Assembly: GCF_001625655.1 (NCBI RefSeq)
Contig: NZ_AUYB01000104.1
Location: 62,001-126,000 of the forward strand
Length of the DNA: 64,000 nucleotides
Direction: 5' to 3'
Origin: Pseudoalteromonas luteoviolacea DSM 6061
GTDB taxonomy: Bacteria > Pseudomonadota > Gammaproteobacteria > Enterobacterales > Alteromonadaceae
Under the pieces are notes generated by a model that had not been told where the DNA came from, searched no databases, and saw only the letters and a program-made list of their open reading frames with translations. Made by a program: the position numbers and the translations under genes. This document shows, piece by piece, positions 18,996-29,158 of this stretch; position 1 is the stretch's first letter; each line of letters opens with the position of its first letter.

Positions 18996-21900
18996 ATGCA
19001 AGCCAAAACGATATGCTTCTTTTGTGTGAGAAAAGTTTGGCAGGTGTTCGCCGTGACCTTGGTAACACTTGCTGTGCTTGTATCGCTGTTGAAGCTAACG
19101 TTACCCTATGCAAATGATTATAAAAGCAGCATTGAGTCTCTTATCTACGAACAACTCAATGTTGAATTAAGCATTGGTTCAATCAGTGCAAGTTGGCAAG
19201 GGACAGGCCCAGCTTTACTGCTTAAAGATGTTAGTTTTGAAGACAATCAAGCTTCTCCTATCTCTGTACAAATTGAAAGTACAAACTTACAAGTGAATAT
19301 GGTTGAATCAATTCGCCAGTGGCAATTGATCTCCAACTACTTTGTGCTCGATGGCTTCAAAGCCCATGTTTATCTCGACAAGTTGAAGCTTGATAGCAAC
19401 TCTGGGGAGTTTGAGCAGCAAGCTCTAATAGAAGGCTTGTTTCTTGGAGATACTGGTCACTTCTCTGTTCAAAATAGCGAAATACACCTCTACACTAAAG
19501 CGCAAAAACAGCATTCTGTGCTCATCCAAGATATGGTTTGGCAAAACAGTGAAGATGCGCATCATGGTGAGGGGCGTCTGGTTTTACCTAATTTATCTCA
19601 AGGGAGTCTCGATACTTTAGTTCGTTTAGAAGGTAAAACGCTGGAGGGAATTGGCGGTGAGATCTTTCTTCAAGCAAGAGAGCTTGATGTACTGAAGTTA
19701 ATTGATGAACATTTAGATAAATCAAACGATGTGATAAGCGCAAGTATAAATGGGCAGCTTTGGGCACAGCTTAAACAGGGGCAATTGGATGACATTTTGC
19801 TCCAATTTGAGCCAAGTTATTTGAAATGGCAAGGTGATAGTCAGGACAATAAGTTAGGGCTTGATGGCGGCAAAATTAAATTGCATCGAGAAGGTTCTAA
19901 TTGGCGTTTAAACAGCTCTGAGATTTACTTCAGTCATGGTGCGCATGTATACGACCCTGTGCTATTGCAAGGTGAGTGGCGCGATGAAAAAAGTCAGTTT
20001 TGGCTCAAACAATTTAATGTGGATCTGGTGATTGATGCCTTGTCATTAACTCGGTACGAGTGGGCTAATAAATTGGTCAAAAGTGATGTTAAAGGCCAAG
20101 TGTCACAGGCAAAGTTAGCATGGGATAAGTCTAGCGGTTTAAATATCTGGGGAATTATGGAAGAACTCAGCTGGCAAGAGACTGAGTTGGCTCCTGGGTT
20201 TGCAGGTTTAGGCGTTGAATTTCACTGGTTAGCCGACCGTGGCGTGGTGAGTGTCAATGCACATCGGCAGCAGCTTGTCACTGGTCCTCGTTTTATTGAG
20301 CCTATTGCAGTTGATGAGCTAAATGGCGACATTTATTTTTGGGCGGATGAGCAGCAGTTCTGGCATGTCCAATCTGACAATATGTGGGTGAGTAATTCAG
20401 ATTTAAGTGTTGCTTTAGAGTTTCATACGCGTTTGTTTGAAGAGCCTGAACTGGACTTATATGCTGAAGCATATGGTGGCGACGCTCGGATTGCTGGGCG
20501 CTATTTCCCACTGGAGTTAATGCATACTAACCTTGTCAGTTATTTGAATAAAGGGATCTTAGCTGGTCAAAACAAAGGCACACAGGTGCTTGTTTCAGGT
20601 CCTTTGAAAGACTTTCCATACCGCGGTACTCATGGTCAATTTGAAGTGTTGGCGGAGATCCAAAGCGCCGAATTTCTATTTGCACCAGATTGGCCAAGCA
20701 TTCATAGCGCCGATGTGTTATTGCATTTCATCAATGAACGTATGGACATTACCACACAGTCTGGGCAGCTGGCGAATCAAACTATTCAAGGTGATGTGGC
20801 TGTGCGGCTAGCCGATTTAGAGCAAGCAGATATCTTAACGGTGGATATTAATCAGACGATAGAAGCAGCTTCATTACTGCCATTTTTTGCACAAACGCCT
20901 ATCGCAGATCCTTTGGTGAACGTGTTAGACGTAGTGCAAGGGCAGGGGCAGGTATCAGGTGCTGTCGGGCTAGAAATAGATTTAGAAAGTTTGGATGTTA
21001 TAGCTCGCGGGCGTGTACTTTTCGATGATAACACCATTCACCTCAGTCAGCCGGGTATGCAATTAGAAAAGGTTTCTGGAATACTTCAATTTAATGATGA
21101 TGAGATATCTTTTTCAGAGGGGGTGGCATCGTGGTTAGCTATGCCTATGTCTTTCTCGGTAAAAGGAGATGGAGATCAACACGGGTATTTGGTTAGCGTT
21201 GATACATCCATGATGATTTCAAGTGAGAAGTTACTCCCGTATGGGCATGGCATTATGGATGATTTTATTGAAGGTGAAACCAAACTAGATACCAATGTTA
21301 CGCTGAATTTTGAAGATGCTGGGTTTAATTATTTGGCGAGTTTCCAATCTAACTTAAACGGAACTGCGATTGAATTACCTGCCCCTTATCAAAAAGCACA
21401 GGAAGACACTCGTTTATTGTCGGGGGAAGTAAGGGGGGATGATATCTCTAACCTCATTACCGCAAATTATGGTGATATTCTTTACTTTAATGGGATCCTT
21501 GACAATCAGAGTGGGCAATTAGATAAAGCACATTTGGTTGTGAGTGAGCAAAACCGCGGTTTAGATAAATCGGGCTTTGTGGTGACGATAGAGCACCCAG
21601 AACTAGAGCTTGAACCTTGGTTTAATTTTATTGATCGAATTATTGAGAAAAGCACTCAATCGAGCTCCGAGGGTGCAAACATTTTACCTGAATTAAATGA
21701 GATCCGCGCTAATCTTGGGCAGCTTGATGTGGGGGGCTTGCTCTTCAATGACTTTGAAATGCGCATGACACCTGAGCAGCAAGCGTTAAAAATGCGCTTA
21801 GCTGGCAAGGAACTTAGGGCACAAGTACTGATCCCAACAGATGACGCCAAAAAACCAATTCAAATTCAAGCAGACTACTTACGTTTGAATTCCAAAAAAG

Positions 21901-23063
21901 CAGATGAGGAAGAGAGTCCAGCTGACATTAGCACAGAACAGCCAGATCAAACTTGGTTAGCGGCTATTCCTGCCATTGAATTTGGTTGTGATGACTGTCG
22001 ATTGAATCGTTATCAGTTAGATAGAGTTAACCTAGCATTATTTGGCGATGGTACTCGACTAAATATTACCAATTTAAGTGTTGATAAAGGCACCCATACT
22101 TTGACAGCGAAAGGAAGCTGGCAAAATGGAACATCTCAATTTACTGGAAATCTAAGTAGTGCTGACTTTGGTGATTTAATGGAAGAGTTTGACGTCACAT
22201 CCACCGTTAAGGATTCTCAAGCAAATATAGATTTTGATTTACAATGGCAGTCTGCTCCTTATGACTTTCAATGGACGAGTCTTGGAGGTGAAATACAATG
22301 GCGTTTAGGTGAAGGACACTTAACCGATATTAGTGACCAAGGCGCACGTGTATTTTCTTTGCTGAGCCTAGATTCATTAGTACGTAAATTAAAACTAGAT
22401 TTTCGAGATGTATTTGCCAAAGGCTTTTTTTACAACCAAATGGAAGGCAGCCTGCAATTAGAAAATGGTATTGCCTACACCCAAGATACCAAAATGGATG
22501 GTGTGCCAGCGGATTTAAGCATTTCTGGCTATGCAAATTTAAAAACGCAGGAAATTAACTACGATTTAGCCATCGCGCCTCAAGTTACCTCAAGTTTGCC
22601 AGTTATTGTTGGCTGGATGGTTAACCCCGTAACGGGCTTGGCTGCACTGGCTATTGATAAAGTGATCCACTCTGCCCGTGTTATTTCGGAGATCAACTTC
22701 AAAGTGACTGGGACTATGAAAGAACCTGTGGTAACTGAAGTAGATCGTAAGAGCCGAGAAGTGACTTTGCCGGGAGCTAAAAAGCCGCCTGTCGAGGGAA
22801 CATCTAATCCCGAAGAAAAGAGCCCCGCTCCGTCAGAGCTAAATCAAAAGACGGCAACCAGTTCTTATCCCAGTGGCGTTTCTGAGCAAGCAGTTAGCAA
22901 TACTGAGTCTTTTAAAAAAAGCGCCGCTGAGGTTGTTGTTGAAGCGCAGGATATCAATTCAGAGATTAGTCATGACGATACAAAGTCAGCGACAAAGCAA
23001 GAGGCTGAGCAGGCAAAGAACGAAACAAAACAAGAGCAGGGACCGCCGGAGGGCGCATTTTAA
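18996..23063 (+). CDS. yhdP: YhdP family AsmA-like phospholipid transport protein
   Basis: A 1355-residue envelope protein (E. coli YhdP has 1266) with one N-terminal membrane anchor (VFAVTLVTLAVLVSLLKL) and a long periplasmic repeat of beta-strands of the AsmA/DUF3971 type. YhdP, with TamB and YdbH, carries phospholipid from the inner to the outer membrane through a hydrophobic groove. The C-terminal conserved part ends near VIHSARVISEINFKVTG. About 100 more residues rich in Glu, Lys, Ser and Pro form a tail not found in E. coli. It begins 6 nt after rng. Confidence 0.93.
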   Translation: MQAKTICFFCVRKVWQVFAVTLVTLAVLVSLLKLTLPYANDYKSSIESLIYEQLNVELSIGSISASWQGTGPALLLKDVSFEDNQASPISVQIESTNLQVNMVESIRQWQLISNYFVLDGFKAHVYLDKLKLDSNSGEFEQQALIEGLFLGDTGHFSVQNSEIHLYTKAQKQHSVLIQDMVWQNSEDAHHGEGRLVLPNLSQGSLDTLVRLEGKTLEGIGGEIFLQARELDVLKLIDEHLDKSNDVISASINGQLWAQLKQGQLDDILLQFEPSYLKWQGDSQDNKLGLDGGKIKLHREGSNWRLNSSEIYFSHGAHVYDPVLLQGEWRDEKSQFWLKQFNVDLVIDALSLTRYEWANKLVKSDVKGQVSQAKLAWDKSSGLNIWGIMEELSWQETELAPGFAGLGVEFHWLADRGVVSVNAHRQQLVTGPRFIEPIAVDELNGDIYFWADEQQFWHVQSDNMWVSNSDLSVALEFHTRLFEEPELDLYAEAYGGDARIAGRYFPLELMHTNLVSYLNKGILAGQNKGTQVLVSGPLKDFPYRGTHGQFEVLAEIQSAEFLFAPDWPSIHSADVLLHFINERMDITTQSGQLANQTIQGDVAVRLADLEQADILTVDINQTIEAASLLPFFAQTPIADPLVNVLDVVQGQGQVSGAVGLEIDLESLDVIARGRVLFDDNTIHLSQPGMQLEKVSGILQFNDDEISFSEGVASWLAMPMSFSVKGDGDQHGYLVSVDTSMMISSEKLLPYGHGIMDDFIEGETKLDTNVTLNFEDAGFNYLASFQSNLNGTAIELPAPYQKAQEDTRLLSGEVRGDDISNLITANYGDILYFNGILDNQSGQLDKAHLVVSEQNRGLDKSGFVVTIEHPELELEPWFNFIDRIIEKSTQSSSEGANILPELNEIRANLGQLDVGGLLFNDFEMRMTPEQQALKMRLAGKELRAQVLIPTDDAKKPIQIQADYLRLNSKKADEEESPADISTEQPDQTWLAAIPAIEFGCDDCRLNRYQLDRVNLALFGDGTRLNITNLSVDKGTHTLTAKGSWQNGTSQFTGNLSSADFGDLMEEFDVTSTVKDSQANIDFDLQWQSAPYDFQWTSLGGEIQWRLGEGHLTDISDQGARVFSLLSLDSLVRKLKLDFRDVFAKGFFYNQMEGSLQLENGIAYTQDTKMDGVPADLSISGYANLKTQEINYDLAIAPQVTSSLPVIVGWMVNPVTGLAALAIDKVIHSARVISEINFKVTGTMKEPVVTEVDRKSREVTLPGAKKPPVEGTSNPEEKSPAPSELNQKTATSSYPSGVSEQAVSNTESFKKSAAEVVVEAQDINSEISHDDTKSATKQEAEQAKNETKQEQGPPEGAF

Positions 23064-23124
23064 ATAGGGTTGTCTTGGCCGTTCAAAAAATGTGAAACAA
23101 ATAAAAGATATTTGGAATAAAGCG

Positions 23125-23949
23125 ATGCGTAAAAACGTCAATATTGTTGTTGTGCCGATGTGCTCCAAAAGACAACCTGAAGAAAATTTTGAGTATCTGA
23201 CCATGCAGCTTGATCGACTTTCGATTTCAGAGCCCACATTAATTTGTCTACCGGAGGCTTGGTTAGCTTTTTGCCGAGATGGACAAGAGTCCCATGAGGT
23301 ATCTAAACAAGCAAAACATTGGGTATCAGAGCTTTCTAGCTTGTGCCAAGCGAAACAGGTATGGATAGCTGCTGGAACAATGCCCATTGATTCTGGTACA
23401 GGGCGCTATTTCGCTGCAAGCTGTCTATTTAATGCTCAGGGGGAGTTGGTTACCACGTACAATAAAATACATTTATTCGATGCTGATGTGGCTGATTCAT
23501 CAAAGCACTATCGCGAATCTGAGTTTACGCAGGCGGGAAGTGAGATCCAAGTTGTAGATAGTCCATTTGGTAGACTAGGCTTAAGTGTATGCTACGACGT
23601 GCGCTTTCCTGGCCTTTATCAAATGCAGCGGGAGTTAGGCGCTGATATTATACTGGTTCCGAGCGCATTCACGACGGTAACGGGGCGTGCACACTGGTTA
23701 CCTTTACTGCAAGCGAGAGCAATTGAAAATCAGTGTTTTGTTATTGCAGCAGCACAGGTGGGCAAACATGAAAATGGGCGAGAAACTTATGGCCACAGTG
23801 TCATAATATCGCCATGGGGCGAAGTTTTGGAAAACAGCGAATTATCTTTGCAGCCAATACAGCGACGTATCGATTTAAACGAAATTGATAAGATCAGAGC
23901 TGCTATGCCAGTCTCAATGCATAACCGATTTAAGAGCAATTATTTATGA
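23125..23949 (+). CDS. Carbon-nitrogen hydrolase, Nit1/deaminated-glutathione-amidase-like
   Basis: A 274-residue nitrilase-superfamily enzyme. The catalytic triad is visible: Glu44 in CLPEAW, Lys114 in [11 protein letters not shown] and Cys156 in SVCYDVRFP. The block [20 protein letters not shown] and the [13 protein letters not shown] stretch are typical of Nit1/Nit2. Bacterial members repair deaminated glutathione or related omega-amides; which one is not certain. I placed the start at the ATG at 23125, behind GGAAT, rather than at the GTG at 23092. Its stop overlaps the tldD start by 4 nt. Confidence 0.88.
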   Translation: MRKNVNIVVVPMCSKRQPEENFEYLTMQLDRLSISEPTLICLPEAWLAFCRDGQESHEVSKQAKHWVSELSSLCQAKQVWIAAGTMPIDSGTGRYFAASCLFNAQGELVTTYNKIHLFDADVADSSKHYRESEFTQAGSEIQVVDSPFGRLGLSVCYDVRFPGLYQMQRELGADIILVPSAFTTVTGRAHWLPLLQARAIENQCFVIAAAQVGKHENGRETYGHSVIISPWGEVLENSELSLQPIQRRIDLNEIDKIRAAMPVSMHNRFKSNYL

Positions 23950-25385
23950 ATCAAGTTGAAAAGAACTTGCTGACTAACAGTGAGTTAACACGAGAGCAGC
24001 TAGAGCAGACGCTTAATTATATACATCAACATCAAGTGGACTATGCCGATCTGTATTTTCAATCAAGCTACCATGAAACTTGGGTCCTTGAAGATGGGCA
24101 AGTTAAAGAAGGTAGTTACAACATTGAACGAGGCGTTGGTGTGCGAGCTGTGAGTGGCGAGCAGACTGGCTTTAGCTATTCTGATGCAATCAATTTAGAG
24201 GCAATGAATCAAGCAGCAGAGGCGGCGCGCTCAATTGCCTCGCGTGGAGAGTCACAAACTGTAGAAGTGTTTACTGAACGGACCGCACCAATTCAATTTG
24301 CGCCAGTGCAGCCCTTGCTGAGTATGAGTGATGAGGAAAAAATTGCTTTGCTCAGAGAGGCAGATGCCGCTATTCGCGATATTGCGCCGGATGCACAGCA
24401 AGTAGTGTGCTCTATTGCGGCGGTGTATGAAGAAGTCCTCATTGCAGCAAGCGACGGCACTTTCGCTACTGATATCAGGCCGCTCGTGCGTTTGAATTGT
24501 TCAGTGTTGCTTGAGCAAAATGGACGACGAGAAAGAGGCAGTGCAGGAGGCGGAGCTCGATTAGATTACGGGTATTTTAAAGAGCTTGTGGACGGCAAGC
24601 CGAGGTGGCTGAGCTATGTTCATGAAGCGGTGAGAATGGCGAGAGTTAATCTAGAAGCCATTGATGCACCGGCCGGCACAATGCCAGTTGTACTCGGTGC
24701 AGGTTGGCCGGGCGTACTGTTACACGAAGCTGTAGGGCATGGCCTAGAGGGCGATTTCAATCGTAAGGGGGCATCTGCATTTAGTGGCCGCGTTGGTGAG
24801 CAAGTGGCGTCTGAGCTTTGTACCGTAGTCGATGATGGTACATTGGCCAATCGCCGAGGCTCTCTCAATATTGATGATGAAGGGACGCCAGCAGGTTACA
24901 ATGTATTGATTGAAAATGGTGTGTTGAAGGGTTATATGCAAGATAAGACCAATGCGCGTCTGATGGGAACTCATTCAACGGGTAATGCTCGTCGTGAGTC
25001 TTTTGCCCATTTACCAATGCCACGTATGACGAATACCTACATGCTACCAGGTAAAAGCACTCAAGAAGAGATTATTAGTTCGGTGAAAAAAGGCATATTT
25101 GCCAGTAACTTTGGTGGTGGCCAAGTTGATATAACGTCTGGTAAATTTGTTTTTTCAGCATCCGAAGCTTATTTAATTGAAAATGGTAAAGTGACGCAGC
25201 CTATCAAGGGCGCAACTTTGATTGGAAATGGTCCAGAAGCAATGCAATATATTTCTATGGTTGGCAATGACTTAGCCCTCGATAGAGGTGTTGGTATTTG
25301 TGGTAAAGATGGACAAAGTGTTCCTGTTGGAGTAGGGCAGCCAAGTTTGAAGATAGATCAACTAACGGTTGGCGGTACAGCATAA
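23946..25385 (+). CDS. tldD: Metalloprotease TldD
   Basis: A 479-residue subunit of the TldD/TldE heterodimeric zinc protease. The metal-binding [11 protein letters not shown] (HExxxH) is near residue 259, followed by the glycine-rich [22 protein letters not shown] and a C-terminal [14 protein letters not shown]. The complex degrades unfolded peptides and removes leader peptides from some ribosomal peptides, such as microcin B17, and acts on CcdA. The partner gene pmbA is only about 700 bp away on the same strand, with darP between them on the other strand. Confidence 0.97.
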   Translation: MNQVEKNLLTNSELTREQLEQTLNYIHQHQVDYADLYFQSSYHETWVLEDGQVKEGSYNIERGVGVRAVSGEQTGFSYSDAINLEAMNQAAEAARSIASRGESQTVEVFTERTAPIQFAPVQPLLSMSDEEKIALLREADAAIRDIAPDAQQVVCSIAAVYEEVLIAASDGTFATDIRPLVRLNCSVLLEQNGRRERGSAGGGARLDYGYFKELVDGKPRWLSYVHEAVRMARVNLEAIDAPAGTMPVVLGAGWPGVLLHEAVGHGLEGDFNRKGASAFSGRVGEQVASELCTVVDDGTLANRRGSLNIDDEGTPAGYNVLIENGVLKGYMQDKTNARLMGTHSTGNARRESFAHLPMPRMTNTYMLPGKSTQEEIISSVKKGIFASNFGGGQVDITSGKFVFSASEAYLIENGKVTQPIKGATLIGNGPEAMQYISMVGNDLALDRGVGICGKDGQSVPVGVGQPSLKIDQLTVGGTA

Positions 25386-25387
25386 AT

Positions 25388-25414
25388 AAAAAAGGAGGGT
25401 ATCCCTCCTTTTTT
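25388..25414. terminator. Bidirectional terminator between tldD and darP
   Basis: A perfect 12-bp stem (AAAAAAGGAGGG and CCCTCCTTTTTT, 3-nt loop) gives a T-run on both strands and lies exactly between two convergent stop codons. The minus-strand gene ends inside it. Confidence 0.95.
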
Positions 25415-25937
25415 AATCTAAAATTGCGTCTTTTAAATATTGAAACAATTCTTTGTATCCCTTTGCGGGCTTTTCAGCTTTTAACTCTTTATTCGCTTGG
25501 CGTACTAATTGACGTAATTTTTGTCGCTCCATACTTGGGTACGCATCAAGTAGCTCATTGATTTTACTATCACCTTGGGAAATGACCTCTTCTCGAACTC
25601 GCTCGACTTGATTTAACACCACCTCGGCTTGATTATTTTTATTTAATAAGGTGTCCAATGCGCGCTGTAAGTCTTCAACATTGTCCGTTGTACGTAAGAC
25701 TTTAGCAATATAGTTCATATGGCGGCGATAGGCGTCGTGTTTGCCACGGATCTTGTCGGCTAGTGCCATGGCTTCAAGCAGTTCGTTGCTTAAAGGTAAT
25801 TTGTCTCTTTGCTTCTTACCTAGCTCCGCAATGTCGATACCAAGTTGTTGATATTGCTGAGCATCTCTTTTAAGCTCGCTTTTTGATACATAGATGATTT
25901 CTTCATCTTCAATGTGGTTATCTGATTTTTTTGCCAT
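25413..25937 (-). CDS. darP: Ribosome biogenesis factor DarP (YjgA, DUF615)
   Basis: A 174-residue, highly charged, helical protein. The N-terminal DEEIIYVSKSELKRDAQQYQ and the internal AMALADKIRGKHDAYRRHMNYI match the YjgA/DarP family, which binds immature 50S subunits and helps the peptidyl-transferase centre fold. It lies next to pmbA in divergent orientation, as in E. coli, which supports the call. Confidence 0.95.
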   Translation of the reverse strand: MAKKSDNHIEDEEIIYVSKSELKRDAQQYQQLGIDIAELGKKQRDKLPLSNELLEAMALADKIRGKHDAYRRHMNYIAKVLRTTDNVEDLQRALDTLLNKNNQAEVVLNQVERVREEVISQGDSKINELLDAYPSMERQKLRQLVRQANKELKAEKPAKGYKELFQYLKDAILD

Positions 25938-26089
25938 AACTTTTTAGACACTGAATATTACAATTATATTGATTATACCAAGAAGCAGAAAAAAATATCG
26001 GTTTGCGTGTAAGGAACTGTCATCTTACCCAGCGAAATCATGCCTCATGTGTTAGGATTGTAGTGAATACAAGTATTTGGAATAGCAGC

Positions 26090-27439
26090 ATGAATGACAA
26101 CCAAGTTGGGTCTATCTTCCAGCAAATCGATGAAGTGAAGAGTGCAGTCTCTGAGGTGCTCACTTTAGCCAAGCAGCTTGGCGCAACCTCAGCTGAAGCC
26201 GCCATGAGTCGCACCTCTGGGTTATCTGTCAGCACACGGATGGGTGAAGTTGATACTATTGAATTCAATCAAGATGGCAGTTTAGGGATCTGTGTTTACG
26301 TTGGTAACCACAAAGGCTCTGCTTCAACTGCTGATTTAAGTGAGCAAGCATTGCAGTCGGTTGTTGCAAAGGCCGTTGAGATTGCTAAGTATACTGCTGA
26401 TGATGCTTGTAACGGTTTAGCTGATAAAGAGTTGATGGCGCAAGATATTCCAGAACTTGACCTATACCACCCATGGGATTTAAACCCCCAAGATGCTATC
26501 CAACGGTGTGTGGAAGCTGAGAAAGCCGCGTTAGAGTTTGATACGCGAATTGTAAATTCTGACGGGGCGAGTATTGCATCTCACCAAGGCTTGAGAGTCT
26601 ACGGAAATAGCCACGGATTTCTTGCTGGGTTTCCACGTACGCGTCATACCGTTAGTACGATGGTGATTGGCCAAGAGGGCGATATGATGCAACGCGATTC
26701 AGCGTTTAGTATAGCTCGAGAGCACTCCCAGTTAAAAAGTGCAGCAACAATTGGCGTTGAGGCTGCTGAATCTACTTTAGCCAAGTTAAATAGCCAAAAG
26801 CTTTCAACGATGAAAGTCCCTGTGGTCTTTCGCGCTGACATCGCGAACAGCTTATTTGGCCATTTAGTCTCTGCCATTGGTGGCGGTGCGTTATATAGAA
26901 AATCAAGCTTTTTACTAGACTCACTGGGTAAACAAATTTTTAACTCATGTGTGAATATTCAAGAGCGCCCACATTTGCTGCAAGGGCTCGCTTCTAGCCC
27001 TTTCGATAGTGAAGGTGTTTTTACACAAGACCGAGAGATCATCACTGGTGGCGAACTACAAACCTATTTGTTAGCCAGCTACGCAGCGAGAAAGCTGGGG
27101 ATGAAATCAACTGGGCATGCTGGAGGTATACACAACTGGTTAGTTCAACACACCCATGAAGACTTGAAATCAATATTAAAAGAAATGGGGACTGGCTTAT
27201 TAGTGACGGAATTAATGGGACAAGGCGTAAATACTGTAACTGGTGATTACTCGCGTGGTGCGGCAGGCTTTTGGGTTGAAAATGGAGAAATTCAATATCC
27301 AGTAAGTGAGATCACCATTGCAGGAAACCTGAAAGAAATGTTCCACAATATTCAAGCTATCGGAGCTGATGTAGAATTGCGAGGAGCAGTGCAAACCGGC
27401 TCTATTTTGATAGAAAGCATGCAAATAGCTGGAGAATAG
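26090..27439 (+). CDS. pmbA: Metalloprotease subunit PmbA (TldE)
   Basis: A 449-residue protein (E. coli has 450), the TldE half of the TldD/TldE protease. It has the TldE core (NQDGSLGICVYVGNHKGSAST, then VVFRADIANSLFGHLVSAIGGGALYR) and no HExxxH, as expected, since TldD supplies the zinc site. The frame is open from 26003, but the ATG at 26090 has GGAAT upstream and gives the family length, so I used it. It faces darP divergently. Confidence 0.96.
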   Translation: MNDNQVGSIFQQIDEVKSAVSEVLTLAKQLGATSAEAAMSRTSGLSVSTRMGEVDTIEFNQDGSLGICVYVGNHKGSASTADLSEQALQSVVAKAVEIAKYTADDACNGLADKELMAQDIPELDLYHPWDLNPQDAIQRCVEAEKAALEFDTRIVNSDGASIASHQGLRVYGNSHGFLAGFPRTRHTVSTMVIGQEGDMMQRDSAFSIAREHSQLKSAATIGVEAAESTLAKLNSQKLSTMKVPVVFRADIANSLFGHLVSAIGGGALYRKSSFLLDSLGKQIFNSCVNIQERPHLLQGLASSPFDSEGVFTQDREIITGGELQTYLLASYAARKLGMKSTGHAGGIHNWLVQHTHEDLKSILKEMGTGLLVTELMGQGVNTVTGDYSRGAAGFWVENGEIQYPVSEITIAGNLKEMFHNIQAIGADVELRGAVQTGSILIESMQIAGE

Positions 27440-27449
27440 GCTAGTTAGT

Positions 27450-27484
27450 GGTTTTTACTCTGGCTCATATTCAGAGTAAAAACC
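27450..27484. terminator. Inverted repeat at the pmbA/mgtE junction
   Basis: A 13-bp perfect stem (GGTTTTTACTCTG and CAGAGTAAAAACC, 9-nt loop) lies between the two convergent genes. The last codons and stop of mgtE (27471) form one arm. There is no flanking T-run, but the A/T-rich inner stem and position suggest a shared 3' end. Confidence 0.6.
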
Positions 27485-28829
27485 AAGTTGCAGTACCCAG
27501 GAATGCAAAAATTCCAACAATATCAGTGACAGTAGTAAGCACCACGCTGCCAGCTAAGGCAGGGTCTATTTTCATTCTTTTCAGAATGAGTGGGATACTC
27601 GCTCCTGCGATACCTGCCGCAACTAAATTCATGAACATTGCGAAGGCGATAACTGCACCGAGCTTAAAGTCCCATTGCCATAATGCGACAACACCGGCAA
27701 TAAGTAGAGACCACAAAATACCATTCAAAGCGCCAATCGCGAACTCTTTACCAAGCAAAAAGCGTTGGTTGGTTTGATTCACATGCCCCAAAGCAATACC
27801 ACGAATAACGAGGGTCAGTGTTTGACTACCAGCGACTCCACCCATACTAGGTACAATGCCATTGAGTACTGCAAGTATTGGTAAGATATCTAGTGTACTT
27901 TCGAAAAAGCTCGCCACAAAGGCTGCAAGCAGTGCTGTAAGCAAATTGATTCCAAGCCAGATAGAACGCCTTTGGCTACTTTTTAACACGGGCGCAAAGG
28001 TATCTTCTTCATCTTCTAAGCCGGCCATACTTAGCAAGCTATGCTCTGCATCTTCCCGGATGACATCAACAATATCATCGATGGTAATACGGCCAAGTAA
28101 TTGGCTCTGATCATCAACAACAGGCGCAGAGATCCAATTATGACGTTCAAAAAGTTGTGCAACGTCGCTTTCTTTCATTGAAACAGGAATGGTCTCCCGT
28201 TCCTCATTCATTAACTCTTCTACTAATCTATCGGGCGGATTGGTAAGCAAAACTCCCAAAGGTAATGAGCCTAAAAAGCGATTCTCTTTGTCAACGACGT
28301 ACAAATCGTCGGTACCTTGTGGCAGCTCTTCTTTTAAACGCAAGTATCGCAGCACCACATCGAGTGAAACATCCGGTCTGATGGTGATAGTATCACCATT
28401 CATGAGTGCCCCGGCAGAGTCTTCTGCATAGGAAAGAGCTAACGTGGCACGGGCTCTATCCTGGCTATCCATCGCGCTGATAACATCTTGATAAACTGGA
28501 TCAGGTAAGCTTCTTAAAACTTCACCTAAATCGTCGTCATCCATATCTTCAGTCGCTGCAGCGATTAGCTCCGGCTCCATCTTAGCAATAATGCTAAGTC
28601 TTACATCCTCCGAGAGCTCTTCTAAAACATCCCCTTGAATATCTGGATCAACTAACTTCCAAAGTGTAGATCTAATCTTAAGAGGTGAAGATTCAAGGAG
28701 TAATGCGGTATCGCAAGGAGGGATCTCTGCTAGGGTCTGCCTAACTTGAACAAACTGTCCACTGTTTATAGCTTTAGTGACTTGTTGCAATTGCTCCAGT
28801 GTATAGTCTTGTTCAACGACGTCTGGCAT
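27471..28829 (-). CDS. mgtE: Magnesium transporter MgtE
   Basis: A 452-residue MgtE/SLC41-type Mg2+ channel. The N-terminal helical domain (about 1-130) and two CBS domains (about 135-260; NGDTITIRPDVSLDVVLRYL, then WISAPVVDDQSQLLGRITIDDIVDVI) sense cytosolic Mg2+. The C-terminal five-helix pore has the signature VLNGIVPSMGGVAGSQTLTL. AGGAAG precedes the ATG. It has a 330-bp upstream region with a stem-loop of possible regulatory interest. Confidence 0.96.
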   Translation of the reverse strand: MPDVVEQDYTLEQLQQVTKAINSGQFVQVRQTLAEIPPCDTALLLESSPLKIRSTLWKLVDPDIQGDVLEELSEDVRLSIIAKMEPELIAAATEDMDDDDLGEVLRSLPDPVYQDVISAMDSQDRARATLALSYAEDSAGALMNGDTITIRPDVSLDVVLRYLRLKEELPQGTDDLYVVDKENRFLGSLPLGVLLTNPPDRLVEELMNEERETIPVSMKESDVAQLFERHNWISAPVVDDQSQLLGRITIDDIVDVIREDAEHSLLSMAGLEDEEDTFAPVLKSSQRRSIWLGINLLTALLAAFVASFFESTLDILPILAVLNGIVPSMGGVAGSQTLTLVIRGIALGHVNQTNQRFLLGKEFAIGALNGILWSLLIAGVVALWQWDFKLGAVIAFAMFMNLVAAGIAGASIPLILKRMKIDPALAGSVVLTTVTDIVGIFAFLGTATWFLL

Positions 28830-29158
28830 AGGCTTCCTAAATTCAATTGGTGGACAGTAAAGTATATTTCAGTGTGCTATTAAAATGAGTTTTAAACTCT
28901 GATGCTCTGGTATCAGCCGCATTTATTTTGCCGTGCAGTGTTCGCATAAGCAGAAGCGTATTGCTGAACACTTTGCTGTTTACGCTGGTTGCGCAATTTA
29001 ACATCGCACCAAAGTTACTTAACCCCAAGCTACATATAACTTATTTTATACAGAGATTATAGCTGTTTAAATAACATTTATTCTATACGAGTGAAAACTA
29101 ACGCTCTATCTTATTTGCGTCGTTTTACGAATGAGTGAACTATAGAGCAAAATACACT
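28830..29158. other. Intergenic region upstream of mgtE, with two inverted repeats
   Basis: About 330 bp between the mgtE start and the npr stop, both on the minus strand. At 28937-28972 AGTGTTC and GAACACT enclose a second pair AGCA/TGCT, giving an 11-bp stem with a 5-nt bulge, about 110 nt before the mgtE ATG. At 29103-29148 GCTCTAT and ATAGAGC are 32 nt apart, just past npr. Small frames in the region look like chance. Confidence 0.4.

Noticed and set aside
28830..29158. M-box Mg2+ riboswitch before mgtE
   Set aside because: I could not find the conserved multi-helix core; only a simple bulged stem is visible.
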